Shown here: piece after piece, positions 42,648 through 51,148 of the stretch
Layout: every line of letters starts with the position of its first letter
Position numbering within the stretch: the stretch's first letter is position 1
DNA from: Bernardetia sp.
Lineage (GTDB): Bacteria; Bacteroidota; Bacteroidia; Cytophagales; Bernardetiaceae
Assembly: GCA_020630575.1 (NCBI GenBank)
Contig: JAHDBD010000007.1
Location: 155,712 to 219,711, forward strand
Reading direction: 5' to 3'
DNA: 64,000 bases
Position numbers and translations under genes: made by a program
Notes under the pieces: generated by a model
What the model was told of the DNA's origin: nothing
Seen by the model: the letters and a program-made list of their open reading frames with translations, nothing else
Database searches by the model: none

Positions 42648-43902
42648 TACAAAAAAACATATTTGCTTTATTTCGGCAGGACATCTTTCTTCTAATCCTA
42701 GATTAATCAAAGAGGCTACTTTAGCTACTCAAAAAGGATATACGGTTTCTATTGTGGCTATTCAAACACTAGAAAAATTAGTGCCTTTCGAAAATCAACT
42801 TTTAGCTCAAAATCCATCGTGGCAAACTTATATTTATCCATTCTACAAAAAGAAGTCACTTTATCTTTTTGGAACACTTTTTCATCATTTAGCTAAGCGA
42901 ATACCAAGTTTAGCAACCTCTTTTGAGTACGGAAAGATGAGCATAAATACTCCTTTTTGGCTTCGTTTTTATAGTTTGTTGAAGAATATAAAAGCTGATA
43001 TGTATATCAATCATAATATTTACCTTACGCCATTAGTCTATAAAGTAGCTCAAAAAAATAAGGCAAAACTTGGAATAGATATCGAAGATGCGTACGCTTT
43101 TATTACAGCTAAAACACTAAAAGAAGGCGAAAAGAGTATTATAGATATAGAAAAAAAATATTTTCCAAAAGTTGATTATATTACGGCTGCAAGCCCTTTA
43201 TATATAGATTTTTATAATGATCTCTATCAAAATATACCTATAATCACTCCAATATTAAATGTTTTTGAGGATATAAAAGATGCAGAACGTAAAGAATATA
43301 AAGACCGAAAAAACACTAATAATTTATCTCTCTATTGGTTTTCTCAAACTACAGGAAAGGGAAGAGGTATCGAACAGGTCATTGAAGTATTAAATTTATT
43401 AGATAGAAATGACATAGAATTACATTTGAGAGGAGAGGCAAATCAAGAAACAATAACCTATTTTCTTTCTTTAGCTAAAACAAAAAATGTAAAGCAAAAT
43501 ATCTTCTTCCATGAGTTAGTTTCTAATCAAGAACTTCCTTTTAGAACATTAGAACATGATGTGGGATTGGCACTAGAAATAGGATTTAGTGTAAATAATG
43601 AATTAGCTATTTCTAATAAAATCTTTCAGTATATAAATAGCCATTTGTCTATTATTGCTTCTCAAACTAAAGGACAAGCATATTTATTAAATCAAAATAA
43701 TGAAATTGGTTTTTTGATAGATATTCAAAACACAAAAGATTTTGCCCATAAAATAGAATTACTAGCCAATAGCAAACAGAATAAAGAAAATACCTTATTA
43801 GAAAATCAAAAAAGAGCTTCTAAAAAACTCTCTGAAACCAAATACAATTGGACTATTGAAGGACAAAAATTTATACAACTACTAGAAAAGACCTTGAATT
43901 AA
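42625..43902 (+). CDS. Glycosyltransferase, GT-B type
   Basis: 425 aa. ICFISAGHLSSNPRLIKEAT is the usual start for a GT4-like group in Bacteroidota. The donor-domain region is diverged: LYWFSQTTGKGRGIEQVIEVL, then VGLALEIGFSVNNELAISNKIFQYI, where the classic E-x7-E becomes E-x-G-F-S-V-N-N-E. The catalytic mechanism is therefore less certain. Translationally coupled to the gene before it. Confidence 0.78.
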   Translation: MTNKELNNTKKHICFISAGHLSSNPRLIKEATLATQKGYTVSIVAIQTLEKLVPFENQLLAQNPSWQTYIYPFYKKKSLYLFGTLFHHLAKRIPSLATSFEYGKMSINTPFWLRFYSLLKNIKADMYINHNIYLTPLVYKVAQKNKAKLGIDIEDAYAFITAKTLKEGEKSIIDIEKKYFPKVDYITAASPLYIDFYNDLYQNIPIITPILNVFEDIKDAERKEYKDRKNTNNLSLYWFSQTTGKGRGIEQVIEVLNLLDRNDIELHLRGEANQETITYFLSLAKTKNVKQNIFFHELVSNQELPFRTLEHDVGLALEIGFSVNNELAISNKIFQYINSHLSIIASQTKGQAYLLNQNNEIGFLIDIQNTKDFAHKIELLANSKQNKENTLLENQKRASKKLSETKYNWTIEGQKFIQLLEKTLN

Positions 43903-43911
43903 TAGCACAAA

Positions 43912-45210
43912 ATGAAAAACCTTCTTATTATTTCTCCTAATTTTGTTCCCAATAATGCTGCTGATATGCACCGTGTTCGACAAGGCGTAAATTATTGGAA
44001 AGACTTTGGCTGGAATCCGATTGTAGTAGGTGTAGAGCCTAATTTTACAGAATTTCCAAAAGAAGAAATTTTACTCAAAACCATTCCTAAGGATTTAGAA
44101 GTTCATCATGTAAAGGCATTTTCTACCAAATATACACGAAAAGTAGGTTTAGGAGATTTGGCTTTGCGTTCTATGTATTTCTATAGAAAAAAAGTAAATC
44201 AGATTATCAGACAAAAGAAAAAAGAAGGAAATCCGATTGAACTCATTTATTTTTCTACTACCATGTTTCCTGTTTGTGTTTTGGGAGCATATTGGAAAAA
44301 AAAGTTTGATATTCCTTACATCATTGATATGCAAGACCCTTGGCATTCAGAGTATTATCTGTCTCGTCCAAAATCTGAACGTCCTGCAAAGTTTTGGTTT
44401 TCGTATCATTTACACAAATTCTTAGAACCGATTGCTATGAAAAAAGTAAACGGTATTGTTTCTGTTTCGGAAGGATATTGCAATACATTACAAGAACGCT
44501 ATCAAAATATTACACCTCAAAATTGTATCACACTTCCTTTTGGTGCTTTTGATAAAGATTTTGAAGTAGCTGCTACTTTAGAATATCAAAACCCGTTTTT
44601 CACTCAAAATGAAGGAAATATCAATTTAGTATATGCAGGTGTAGCAGGCGAGTATATGAAAACTTCATCAAGTATTCTTTTTGAAGTAATTAAAAAAGGT
44701 TTAGTAGAGAAAAAAGAGCTTTATTCGAAATTAAAACTTTATTTTATTGGTACAAATTATGACCCTTTAAATCCTGTTCCTAGACTTCTGCCTATCGCCA
44801 AAGAATTTGGATTAGAGAGCATTGTAAACGAACATGTAAAGCGAATAGATTACTTAAAGGTATTAAATATTTTGCAAAAAGCTGACGGACTTTTGATATT
44901 TGGAACTATTGATAAAGATTATACTGCTTCAAAACTGTATCCTTATATTCTTTCTAAAAAGCCAATATGTGCTGTTTTTTATGAAAAAAGTAGTGCGGTT
45001 ACTATTCTCCAGAAGACAAATGCTGGAGTAGTAATTCCTTTTTTGGAGGAAGAGTATAATCAAGAAAAAGTAGAAGAAGCCTATCAAATTTTCACTGATT
45101 TTTTAGAGAATATAGACCAAAAGCCAAAAACAGATTGGCAAGAATTTGAACCTTATACAGCTAAAGAAATGACACGAAAACAAGCTGAATTCTTTGATAA
45201 AATTTTATAA
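43912..45210 (+). CDS. Glycosyltransferase, GT-B type
   Basis: 432 aa. NLLIISPNFVPNNAADMHRV is the acceptor-domain start. IPYIIDMQDPWHSEYY and IVSVSEGYCNTLQERY are segments typical of GT4-like enzymes that build capsules or O-antigens. The donor domain has INLVYAGVAGEY and ADGLLIFGTIDKDYTASKLYPYILSKKPICAVF (given in part). Last gene before the 118-nt gap at 45211-45328, and its stop codon overlaps an exact -7 box. Confidence 0.82.
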   Translation: MKNLLIISPNFVPNNAADMHRVRQGVNYWKDFGWNPIVVGVEPNFTEFPKEEILLKTIPKDLEVHHVKAFSTKYTRKVGLGDLALRSMYFYRKKVNQIIRQKKKEGNPIELIYFSTTMFPVCVLGAYWKKKFDIPYIIDMQDPWHSEYYLSRPKSERPAKFWFSYHLHKFLEPIAMKKVNGIVSVSEGYCNTLQERYQNITPQNCITLPFGAFDKDFEVAATLEYQNPFFTQNEGNINLVYAGVAGEYMKTSSSILFEVIKKGLVEKKELYSKLKLYFIGTNYDPLNPVPRLLPIAKEFGLESIVNEHVKRIDYLKVLNILQKADGLLIFGTIDKDYTASKLYPYILSKKPICAVFYEKSSAVTILQKTNAGVVIPFLEEEYNQEKVEEAYQIFTDFLENIDQKPKTDWQEFEPYTAKEMTRKQAEFFDKIL

Positions 45211-45215
45211 CTTTG
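45208..45215 (+). promoter_or_regulatory. Possible internal promoter within the glycan locus
   Basis: TAACTTTG, an exact TAnnTTTG, overlaps the stop codon of the upstream transferase. It precedes the only gap over 100 nt in the cluster. No clear -33 element is seen at the right spacing. Confidence 0.3.
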
Positions 45216-45328
45216 TGAATAAATATTTTTCTTAACTTATATAAGTAAATAAATCTATTATTTTCTTAGAAATATTCCAAAATAAGAAAAATGATAACCG
45301 ATTTTAGATACATCATTAAATAATTTTT

Positions 45329-46192
45329 ATGACTTCTGCTGAAAATAATATTTGTAATTTATGTAATTCGAAAAAATCGAACTACTTATATACCAAAAAT
45401 AAATTTGATATTTTAAAATGTGAAGCATGTAATTTAGTATATACCAAAATACCTGAAAGTTTTGATTTGAATAGTATTTATGATAGTTCTTATTTTGAAG
45501 GAGGTCAATCAGATGGGTATAGTGATTATATAGGAAGTGAAAAAACATTAAAAGCTGAGTTTGAAAAAATTTTACAGACGATACAAAAACATATACAGCC
45601 TAGTCCAAAAAAACTAAAACTTTTAGAAATAGGTAGTGCCTATGGTTTTTTTTTAGACATAGCAAGCCCTAAATTTGATTGTGTAGGAATAGAAGTTGCA
45701 GAAGATGCTGTAGAGTTTAGTAGAAGAAAGGAAAATAAAGTCTATCAAGGAGTTGTAACACAACAATTATTAGATGAGATTGGTAAAGTAGATGTAATTG
45801 TGATGTTAGATGTAATAGAGCATTTAGAAAATCCTAAGCAAATATTACAAATGTTATATAATTCTCTTAATAAAGATGGAATTATAGTCATCGTTACTGG
45901 AGATATAAGTGGATTGTTACCACGATTAATGCAGAAAAACTGGCGATTAATGACCCCTCCTCAACATACTTTCTTTTTCTCTAAACAAACACTTGCCGAG
46001 ATGTGTCAAAAAGTTGGATTTTCTATAAAAGAAGCAACCACTCCATGGAAAATAGTACCAATAGGGTTAGCAGCCTACCAAGTCGGTTCTAGGTTAGGAT
46101 TTAGAATAAAACCTCTTGAAAATATAAAGTTTGGCTTACCTGTTAATTTATTTGATACTGTACGTATAATTGCGACTAAGAATGAAGAATAA
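45329..46192 (+). CDS. Methyltransferase with N-terminal zinc-ribbon-like Cys pairs
   Basis: 287 aa. CNLCNSKKSNYLY and LKCEACNLVYT give a four-cysteine N-terminal module. SAM-binding motif I is KLLEIGSAYGFFLD, followed by CVGIEVAEDAVEF and VIVMLDVIEHLENPKQIL. The Cys module plus class I methyltransferase layout is common among methyltransferases in polysaccharide loci that act on sugars, and in sugar C-methyltransferases. Specificity cannot be stated. Confidence 0.82.
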   Translation: MTSAENNICNLCNSKKSNYLYTKNKFDILKCEACNLVYTKIPESFDLNSIYDSSYFEGGQSDGYSDYIGSEKTLKAEFEKILQTIQKHIQPSPKKLKLLEIGSAYGFFLDIASPKFDCVGIEVAEDAVEFSRRKENKVYQGVVTQQLLDEIGKVDVIVMLDVIEHLENPKQILQMLYNSLNKDGIIVIVTGDISGLLPRLMQKNWRLMTPPQHTFFFSKQTLAEMCQKVGFSIKEATTPWKIVPIGLAAYQVGSRLGFRIKPLENIKFGLPVNLFDTVRIIATKNEE

Positions 46193-47690
46193 TTACTTAA
46201 TCATATTGATATTGTCTATAAGAGCTATGTATTTTAATTCTAATATTTGGGGGCTTAGCCCTGATATAAGGGCGCAGATAAATGCAATTATAGGTATAAA
46301 AAAGAAAGGAATTCCTTCAATTCACAGTTATGATATAATTAAAAATATAGAAAACTATGAGTTTTTGACATTATTTCCCTCTGGAGTAAGTTGGACAGTT
46401 TCTTTTTTTGATTTATTTTTTAATGATATTTTTATATCACTATATGTTTTCTGTTTTTTATGTATTCTGATATTTTACTTTTATTTATTTAAAATAGTAG
46501 ATTTATTTAAAATAAAGACTTTACCTAAACTCATTATTTATTTATTCCTTTTTTTATCTAATGGTTTATTGATTTCTGGAGGGGTAAGTGATGTATTATC
46601 TATTACGAGTTTTTTGATTGCATTTTATTATTCACTTATTTATATAAAGGGTAATAAAATTATCAATTTGTATATTTTAAGTTTTGTGTTGTGGATTTCT
46701 TTTTTTTCTCGTTTTGCCTATTATCCTCTCGTTTTTATATTTCCAGCAGCTTTGTTTGTGTATAATTTTTTAATCATCAAGAATAGAGAATACAAACCAA
46801 TATTTATTTCTACTTTACTATTAAGCATTGGTATTGCTTTACAGAATCTTTATATACGCTTTCATTCTCAACATCTTACTTATTTTCATATTTATGAGGA
46901 GAAAGAATCTCAAATTTATTTTGAAAACTTACTACAACAAGATTATTTTTTTTTGCAACCATTTTTTCCTAATTTGGCAAATGTATTTAAAAATCTTTTG
47001 ATACCTACAACTTTATCCATTGTATTGATTTGGGTAATAAGTATTTTCTTTATCTGTTCAATTATCTTTCTGGCTTACAAAAAATATAAACTTCCAACAA
47101 CTGATACACTATATAAATTTGTTTGTTGGGTAGCATTAATTACTATATCTTTTAATGTAGGAATGCTTATTTTATTATCTTTACGTTATGCTCCTCAAAG
47201 TTGGCTCAACAATGGTGTTGGATGGACGTATGTACAAGAAACAAGGTATTATATGCCTAGTATATTTCTTATTTTTATTGTTTTAGTGTTATTATTAGAA
47301 GAGAATAAAAGGGTTGTTTTTTATTTTATGTGTTTATCAATACTGTATTGTGGTTTTATTTTTAGTTATTATATATACAAATTTGATATGGGTTATGCCT
47401 CTGTTAAAGAAAATTATATCTCTACAAAATGGACTACCAAAAACTTAAATTCTGATGTTATATTTTTATCCTCCACAAAGCAAGATTATATAAGTGGAGG
47501 GGGAGCAAAACTAACTATTTCAGCTCAAGATTTTTTTGAAAAACCATATAAACTACCTGCCACAAAAAAAATCATTTTTTTAGAAAAAGATATTCATTCA
47601 AAAGTCAATTTAATAGATACAACAGCTTTCAAAATAATAAAAACTGAAACAACACCTTATTTTAAAGCATATTGGCTAGAATCAAAATAG
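46182..47690 (+). CDS. Large multi-spanning membrane protein, possible GT39-like transferase or polymerase
   Basis: 502 aa from the ATG at 46182, which overlaps the methyltransferase by 11 nt; a TTG 12 nt earlier is possible. About eleven membrane helices, with a periplasmic C-terminal part of about 90 residues (TKWTTKNLNSDVIFLSS...). No DE/DD motif of GT39 is unambiguous, though the GLSPDIRAQIN loop after the first helix carries an Asp in about the right place. An O-antigen polymerase role cannot be excluded. Noticeably AT-rich with long T runs. Confidence 0.55.
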   Translation: MKNNYLIILILSIRAMYFNSNIWGLSPDIRAQINAIIGIKKKGIPSIHSYDIIKNIENYEFLTLFPSGVSWTVSFFDLFFNDIFISLYVFCFLCILIFYFYLFKIVDLFKIKTLPKLIIYLFLFLSNGLLISGGVSDVLSITSFLIAFYYSLIYIKGNKIINLYILSFVLWISFFSRFAYYPLVFIFPAALFVYNFLIIKNREYKPIFISTLLLSIGIALQNLYIRFHSQHLTYFHIYEEKESQIYFENLLQQDYFFLQPFFPNLANVFKNLLIPTTLSIVLIWVISIFFICSIIFLAYKKYKLPTTDTLYKFVCWVALITISFNVGMLILLSLRYAPQSWLNNGVGWTYVQETRYYMPSIFLIFIVLVLLLEENKRVVFYFMCLSILYCGFIFSYYIYKFDMGYASVKENYISTKWTTKNLNSDVIFLSSTKQDYISGGGAKLTISAQDFFEKPYKLPATKKIIFLEKDIHSKVNLIDTTAFKIIKTETTPYFKAYWLESK

Positions 47691-47718
47691 CTATTAATTG
47701 ATCTTCCCATACCAAATT

Positions 47719-48396
47719 ATGAAAAAAGATATATTTATAGTTATTCCATGTTATAACGAGGGCATTCAATTACAACAAGCGATTTTGCCCTTATTAGAAA
47801 ATTACACAGTCGTTTTGGTAGATGATGGTTCAAAAACTGATGTTTGGTGTTTAGTAAAGGACTTACCTATTACTTACCTTCGTCATGAATTAAATTTAGG
47901 ACAAGGAGCTGCTCTTCAGACAGGAACAGAATATGCCATAAGACAGAATGCAAAAATTATAGTGCATTTTGATGCAGACGGACAACATCAATACACTGAT
48001 ATTCCTCACATGATAGCTCCTATACTTAATAATGAAGTAGAAATTGTATTAGGTAGTCGGTTTTTGAATAAAGAACATGAAAGGCAGATTCCTACAACAA
48101 GAAGATATGTACTAAAAATAGCTATTTTGGTAAACTTTGTTTTTACAGGAATGTGGCTTACAGATGCTCATAATGGATTTAGAGCCATGAGCATAAAGGC
48201 TGCAAAAGCTATGGAAATTACAGAAAATCGTATGGCTCATGCTACTGAAATATTACAACTTATCAAAGATTCTAAGTTGAAATATAAAGAAGCTCCTACT
48301 TTTATCAAATACACAGAATATTCAAAGCAAAAGGGACAATCTTCTTTAAATGCAATAAATATATTTTTAGATTTAGTTATTAAAAAAATAATATGA
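47719..48396 (+). CDS. DPM1-like family 2 glycosyltransferase
   Basis: 225 aa from the ATG at 47719; a TTG seven codons upstream is less likely. DIFIVIPCYNEGIQLQQAI, VVLVDDGSK, LNLGQGAALQTG and the HFDADGQHQYTDIP metal motif match dolichyl/undecaprenyl-phosphate sugar synthases. AHNGFRAMSIKAA is the usual acceptor helix. No membrane helices of its own. It overlaps the DUF2304 gene by 4 nt, a pairing seen widely. Probably makes a polyprenyl-phosphate sugar donor for periplasmic glycan modification. Confidence 0.87.
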   Translation: MKKDIFIVIPCYNEGIQLQQAILPLLENYTVVLVDDGSKTDVWCLVKDLPITYLRHELNLGQGAALQTGTEYAIRQNAKIIVHFDADGQHQYTDIPHMIAPILNNEVEIVLGSRFLNKEHERQIPTTRRYVLKIAILVNFVFTGMWLTDAHNGFRAMSIKAAKAMEITENRMAHATEILQLIKDSKLKYKEAPTFIKYTEYSKQKGQSSLNAINIFLDLVIKKII

Positions 48397-48740
48397 CTAC
48401 TATTCAAATACTCCTTTCTATTTCTCTTTTAGGTCTAGCAACAATATATTTTCTTTTTTTACGAAAAAGAGTAATACAAAGAATTATCTCAATTATGTTG
48501 TTTTCTGTAGGTATTCTCTTAGTAATATTTCCAAATCTTGCCAATAAAGTAGCTGCTATTGTAGGAGTAGGTAGAGGGGCTGATTTATTATTGTATCTAT
48601 TGACAATATCTTTTTATACATCATTTTTTTTACTCTATATTAAAATGAAAGATATGGAGAAAAATCAAACTAAGCTCATAAGAAACCTTGCTATTAAAGA
48701 AGCAATTATAAACAAAGACAAATCAAATACTATTGAGTAA
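48393..48740 (+). CDS. DUF2304-type small membrane protein
   Basis: 115 aa, three membrane helices and a charged C-terminal coil (KMKDMEKNQTKLIRNLAI). ANKVAAIVGVGRGADLLLYL is the DUF2304 signature loop. Coupled to the DPM1-like gene by an ATGA-type 4-nt overlap, consistent with an accessory or anchoring subunit for that soluble transferase (inference from the recurring gene pair). Confidence 0.8.
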   Translation: MTTIQILLSISLLGLATIYFLFLRKRVIQRIISIMLFSVGILLVIFPNLANKVAAIVGVGRGADLLLYLLTISFYTSFFLLYIKMKDMEKNQTKLIRNLAIKEAIINKDKSNTIE

Positions 48741-48776
48741 AATTTGATATGATAGCTGGCTTATTAATTGAAAAAC

Positions 48777-49868
48777 ATGACACCCTTTAAAGTAAATTAT
48801 GATTTTATAGATTTGATAAAATGTATAGCTATTTTTTTTGTAATAGCATATCATTTTAATATATCAGATATGGATTTTATATCAAGTCCAGATAATTCTA
48901 TGGTTTATATAAATTATTTTATTCAAACTAGTTTTTGTGTTTGTGTACCTCTTTTTTTTCTTGTTAATGGAGCTTTACTAATCAATAAGCCTATAGACAT
49001 AAAAAAACAGAGTATCAAACTTTTGAAAATTATATGTATTACCTTGTTTTGGAGTGTGATAAATGTAGTTGCATTAATGTATATAAGAAATGAATTTTTT
49101 TCTTTTAAAGAATTTATAAATATAGTTTTGTTTTTTAAACTCCAATGGAATAATCATTTGTGGTTTTTAAAGAGTCTGTTTGTACTCTATGTTTTTTATC
49201 CCTTAATTACTTTATGTTATCAGAAAGAAATAAAAATATTTTATTATTTTTTTATACTATGCTTTATTTTTAGTTTTTTTAATAATTTTTTATCATTAAT
49301 TATTAATGTGGTAGAATTAACCTTCCTAAAAGTAGATAGATTAAAAGGAAATTATAACTTTTTTGAAAATTTTAATGCTGTAAAAGAAATGGGATATATT
49401 TTCGTTTATTTTATGTTAGGTAGAATATTGTTTGAAAAAAGAAACTTTTTGTCAGATAAAAAATATAAAATACTTTCTTTTTTTGTGTTAATTTTTTCTA
49501 CTTTTTTTTATTTTTTGTACGCCGTTTTTACATCTTTTCTAGATAATACCCTATTTGATTTGGTTTGGTTTGGGTATGATTCTCCCTTTGCTTTAGTAAA
49601 TGTAATTGCCATTTTTATTTTATCTCTATCTTACACAAATAATCATTTATTTGGAAAATATATTAAAATAATATCTAAAAATACATTAGGTATTTATGTT
49701 TTACATATTCCTATTGGGTTTTTTCTAAAACCATTTTTTACAGATTTTTATTTAGCTGGCACTCCTCTTTTAAGTTTTGTATTTGCTTTAGTTATACTAG
49801 TGTGTTCCTCATTTTTAGCATATTTAGGTAGTAAAACTAGTATCATAAGAGAACTATTAAAATTATAA
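48777..49868 (+). CDS. Acyltransferase family 3 membrane protein
   Basis: 363 aa, about ten helices. FIDLIKCIAIFFVIAYHFN in helix 1 holds the catalytic His of the OafA/acyltransferase-3 family, and CVPLFFLVNGALLINKP is the second conserved segment. Likely O-acetylates a sugar of the surface polysaccharide using acetyl-CoA. Start chosen at the ATG at 48777; a TTG three codons upstream is possible. Confidence 0.85.
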   Translation: MTPFKVNYDFIDLIKCIAIFFVIAYHFNISDMDFISSPDNSMVYINYFIQTSFCVCVPLFFLVNGALLINKPIDIKKQSIKLLKIICITLFWSVINVVALMYIRNEFFSFKEFINIVLFFKLQWNNHLWFLKSLFVLYVFYPLITLCYQKEIKIFYYFFILCFIFSFFNNFLSLIINVVELTFLKVDRLKGNYNFFENFNAVKEMGYIFVYFMLGRILFEKRNFLSDKKYKILSFFVLIFSTFFYFLYAVFTSFLDNTLFDLVWFGYDSPFALVNVIAIFILSLSYTNNHLFGKYIKIISKNTLGIYVLHIPIGFFLKPFFTDFYLAGTPLLSFVFALVILVCSSFLAYLGSKTSIIRELLKL

Positions 49869-49876
49869 TGAAATAA

Positions 49877-51058
49877 ATGAAAAAACTAGCCATTATTACC
49901 ACCCATCCAATTCAGTATTATGCACCCATTTTTAAGTTGCTTTCTGAGCGAAAAAAGATAGAAATCTGTGTCTTTTATACGTGGGGAAAAGATGCCCTAA
50001 AAGATAAATTTGATGAAGGGTTTGGTAAAAAAATAGAATGGGATATTCCTCTTTTAGAAGGATACAATTATGAGTTTTTGGAAAATACAGCGCAAGATAA
50101 AGGTTCACATCACTTCAAAGGAATAGATAACCCAACAATTATTGAAGAGATAAAAAACTATAATCCTGATGCAATCTTGGTTTTTGGGTGGAGCTATAAA
50201 AGTCATTTAAAAGTTATTCGTTATTTTAAAAACAAAATTCCTATTTGGTTTCGTGGAGATTCTCATTTACTAGATGAAATTTCATTTCATAAAAAAATAG
50301 CTCGCAAATTATTTCTTACTTGGCTCTATTCTTATATAGATAAAGCATTTTTTGTCGGAACAAATAATAAAAATTACTACAAACATGCAGCACTAAATGA
50401 CAAAAAACTAACTTTTGCACCACACGCCATCGATAATTCTCGTTTTACGCCAACAGAAGAAAACACAGAATTAGCAAAAGAATGGAGAAAAGAATTAGGC
50501 ATAAAAGAAAATGAATTAGTATGGCTTTTTGCAGGAAAATTTGAACCCAAAAAATCACCTCTATTACTTTTAAAAGCATTTATTCAAAGGCAAAATGAAA
50601 AAGAAGAACAAGAAAAGAATAAAGAACATTTGATTTTTTTAGGAAATGGAAAGCTAGAAAATGAATTAAAACAAAAATCATATCAAAACATCCATTTTTT
50701 ACCTTTTCAGAATCAATCCAAAATGCCGATTGTTTATCTTTTATGTGATGTTTTTGTTCTTCCCTCAAAAGGAGCTGGCGAAACTTGGGGACTTGCCATC
50801 AATGAAGCTATGGCTGCAAAAAAAGCAGTTATTGCCAGTACAAAAGTAGGTTGTGCAGTAGATTTGATTCAATCAGAAGAGAAAAGTAAACAAAATGGTT
50901 TTGTTTTTCAAAGTGAAAGTTTAGAGTCTTTGAAAGAAGCTATGAACAAAATTAAATCTCAACAGCAAGCCAAAGAAATAGGTAAAATATCTTATCAAAT
51001 CATTCAAAATTGGTCGTTTGAGAAAATTGCTGAAAAATTAGAAAATTCTTTTATTTGA
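49877..51058 (+). CDS. Family 4-type glycosyltransferase
   Basis: 393 aa. AIITTHPIQYYAPIFKLLSE is the typical start of a GT4 group. The donor domain contains LVWLFAGKFEPKKSPLLLLKAF and VFVLPSKGAGETWGLAINEAMAAKKAVIAS with the E-x7-E pair. Last gene of the glycan cluster; 90 nt later the M48 protease gene has its own -7 box. Confidence 0.88.
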   Translation: MKKLAIITTHPIQYYAPIFKLLSERKKIEICVFYTWGKDALKDKFDEGFGKKIEWDIPLLEGYNYEFLENTAQDKGSHHFKGIDNPTIIEEIKNYNPDAILVFGWSYKSHLKVIRYFKNKIPIWFRGDSHLLDEISFHKKIARKLFLTWLYSYIDKAFFVGTNNKNYYKHAALNDKKLTFAPHAIDNSRFTPTEENTELAKEWRKELGIKENELVWLFAGKFEPKKSPLLLLKAFIQRQNEKEEQEKNKEHLIFLGNGKLENELKQKSYQNIHFLPFQNQSKMPIVYLLCDVFVLPSKGAGETWGLAINEAMAAKKAVIASTKVGCAVDLIQSEEKSKQNGFVFQSESLESLKEAMNKIKSQQQAKEIGKISYQIIQNWSFEKIAEKLENSFI

Positions 51059-51098
51059 TTTTTTTTTAAAATTATAGATGATTTTTTAAATAAAACCT

Positions 51099-51106
51099 TA
51101 CTTTTG
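51099..51106 (+). promoter_or_regulatory. -7 box for the M48 protease gene
   Basis: TACTTTTG, exact match to TAnnTTTG, 42 nt before the ATG. It separates the protease and paralogue genes from the glycan locus. Confidence 0.45.
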
Positions 51107-51148
51107 TAGTTCTTAATTTATTTATCAAAAAGTTTTATTTCCTACCGA

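Noticed and set aside
36554..51058. Glycan cluster as a prophage or integrative element
   Set aside because: No integrase, attachment repeats or phage genes at its ends; cmk at one end and an ordinary protease gene at the other.
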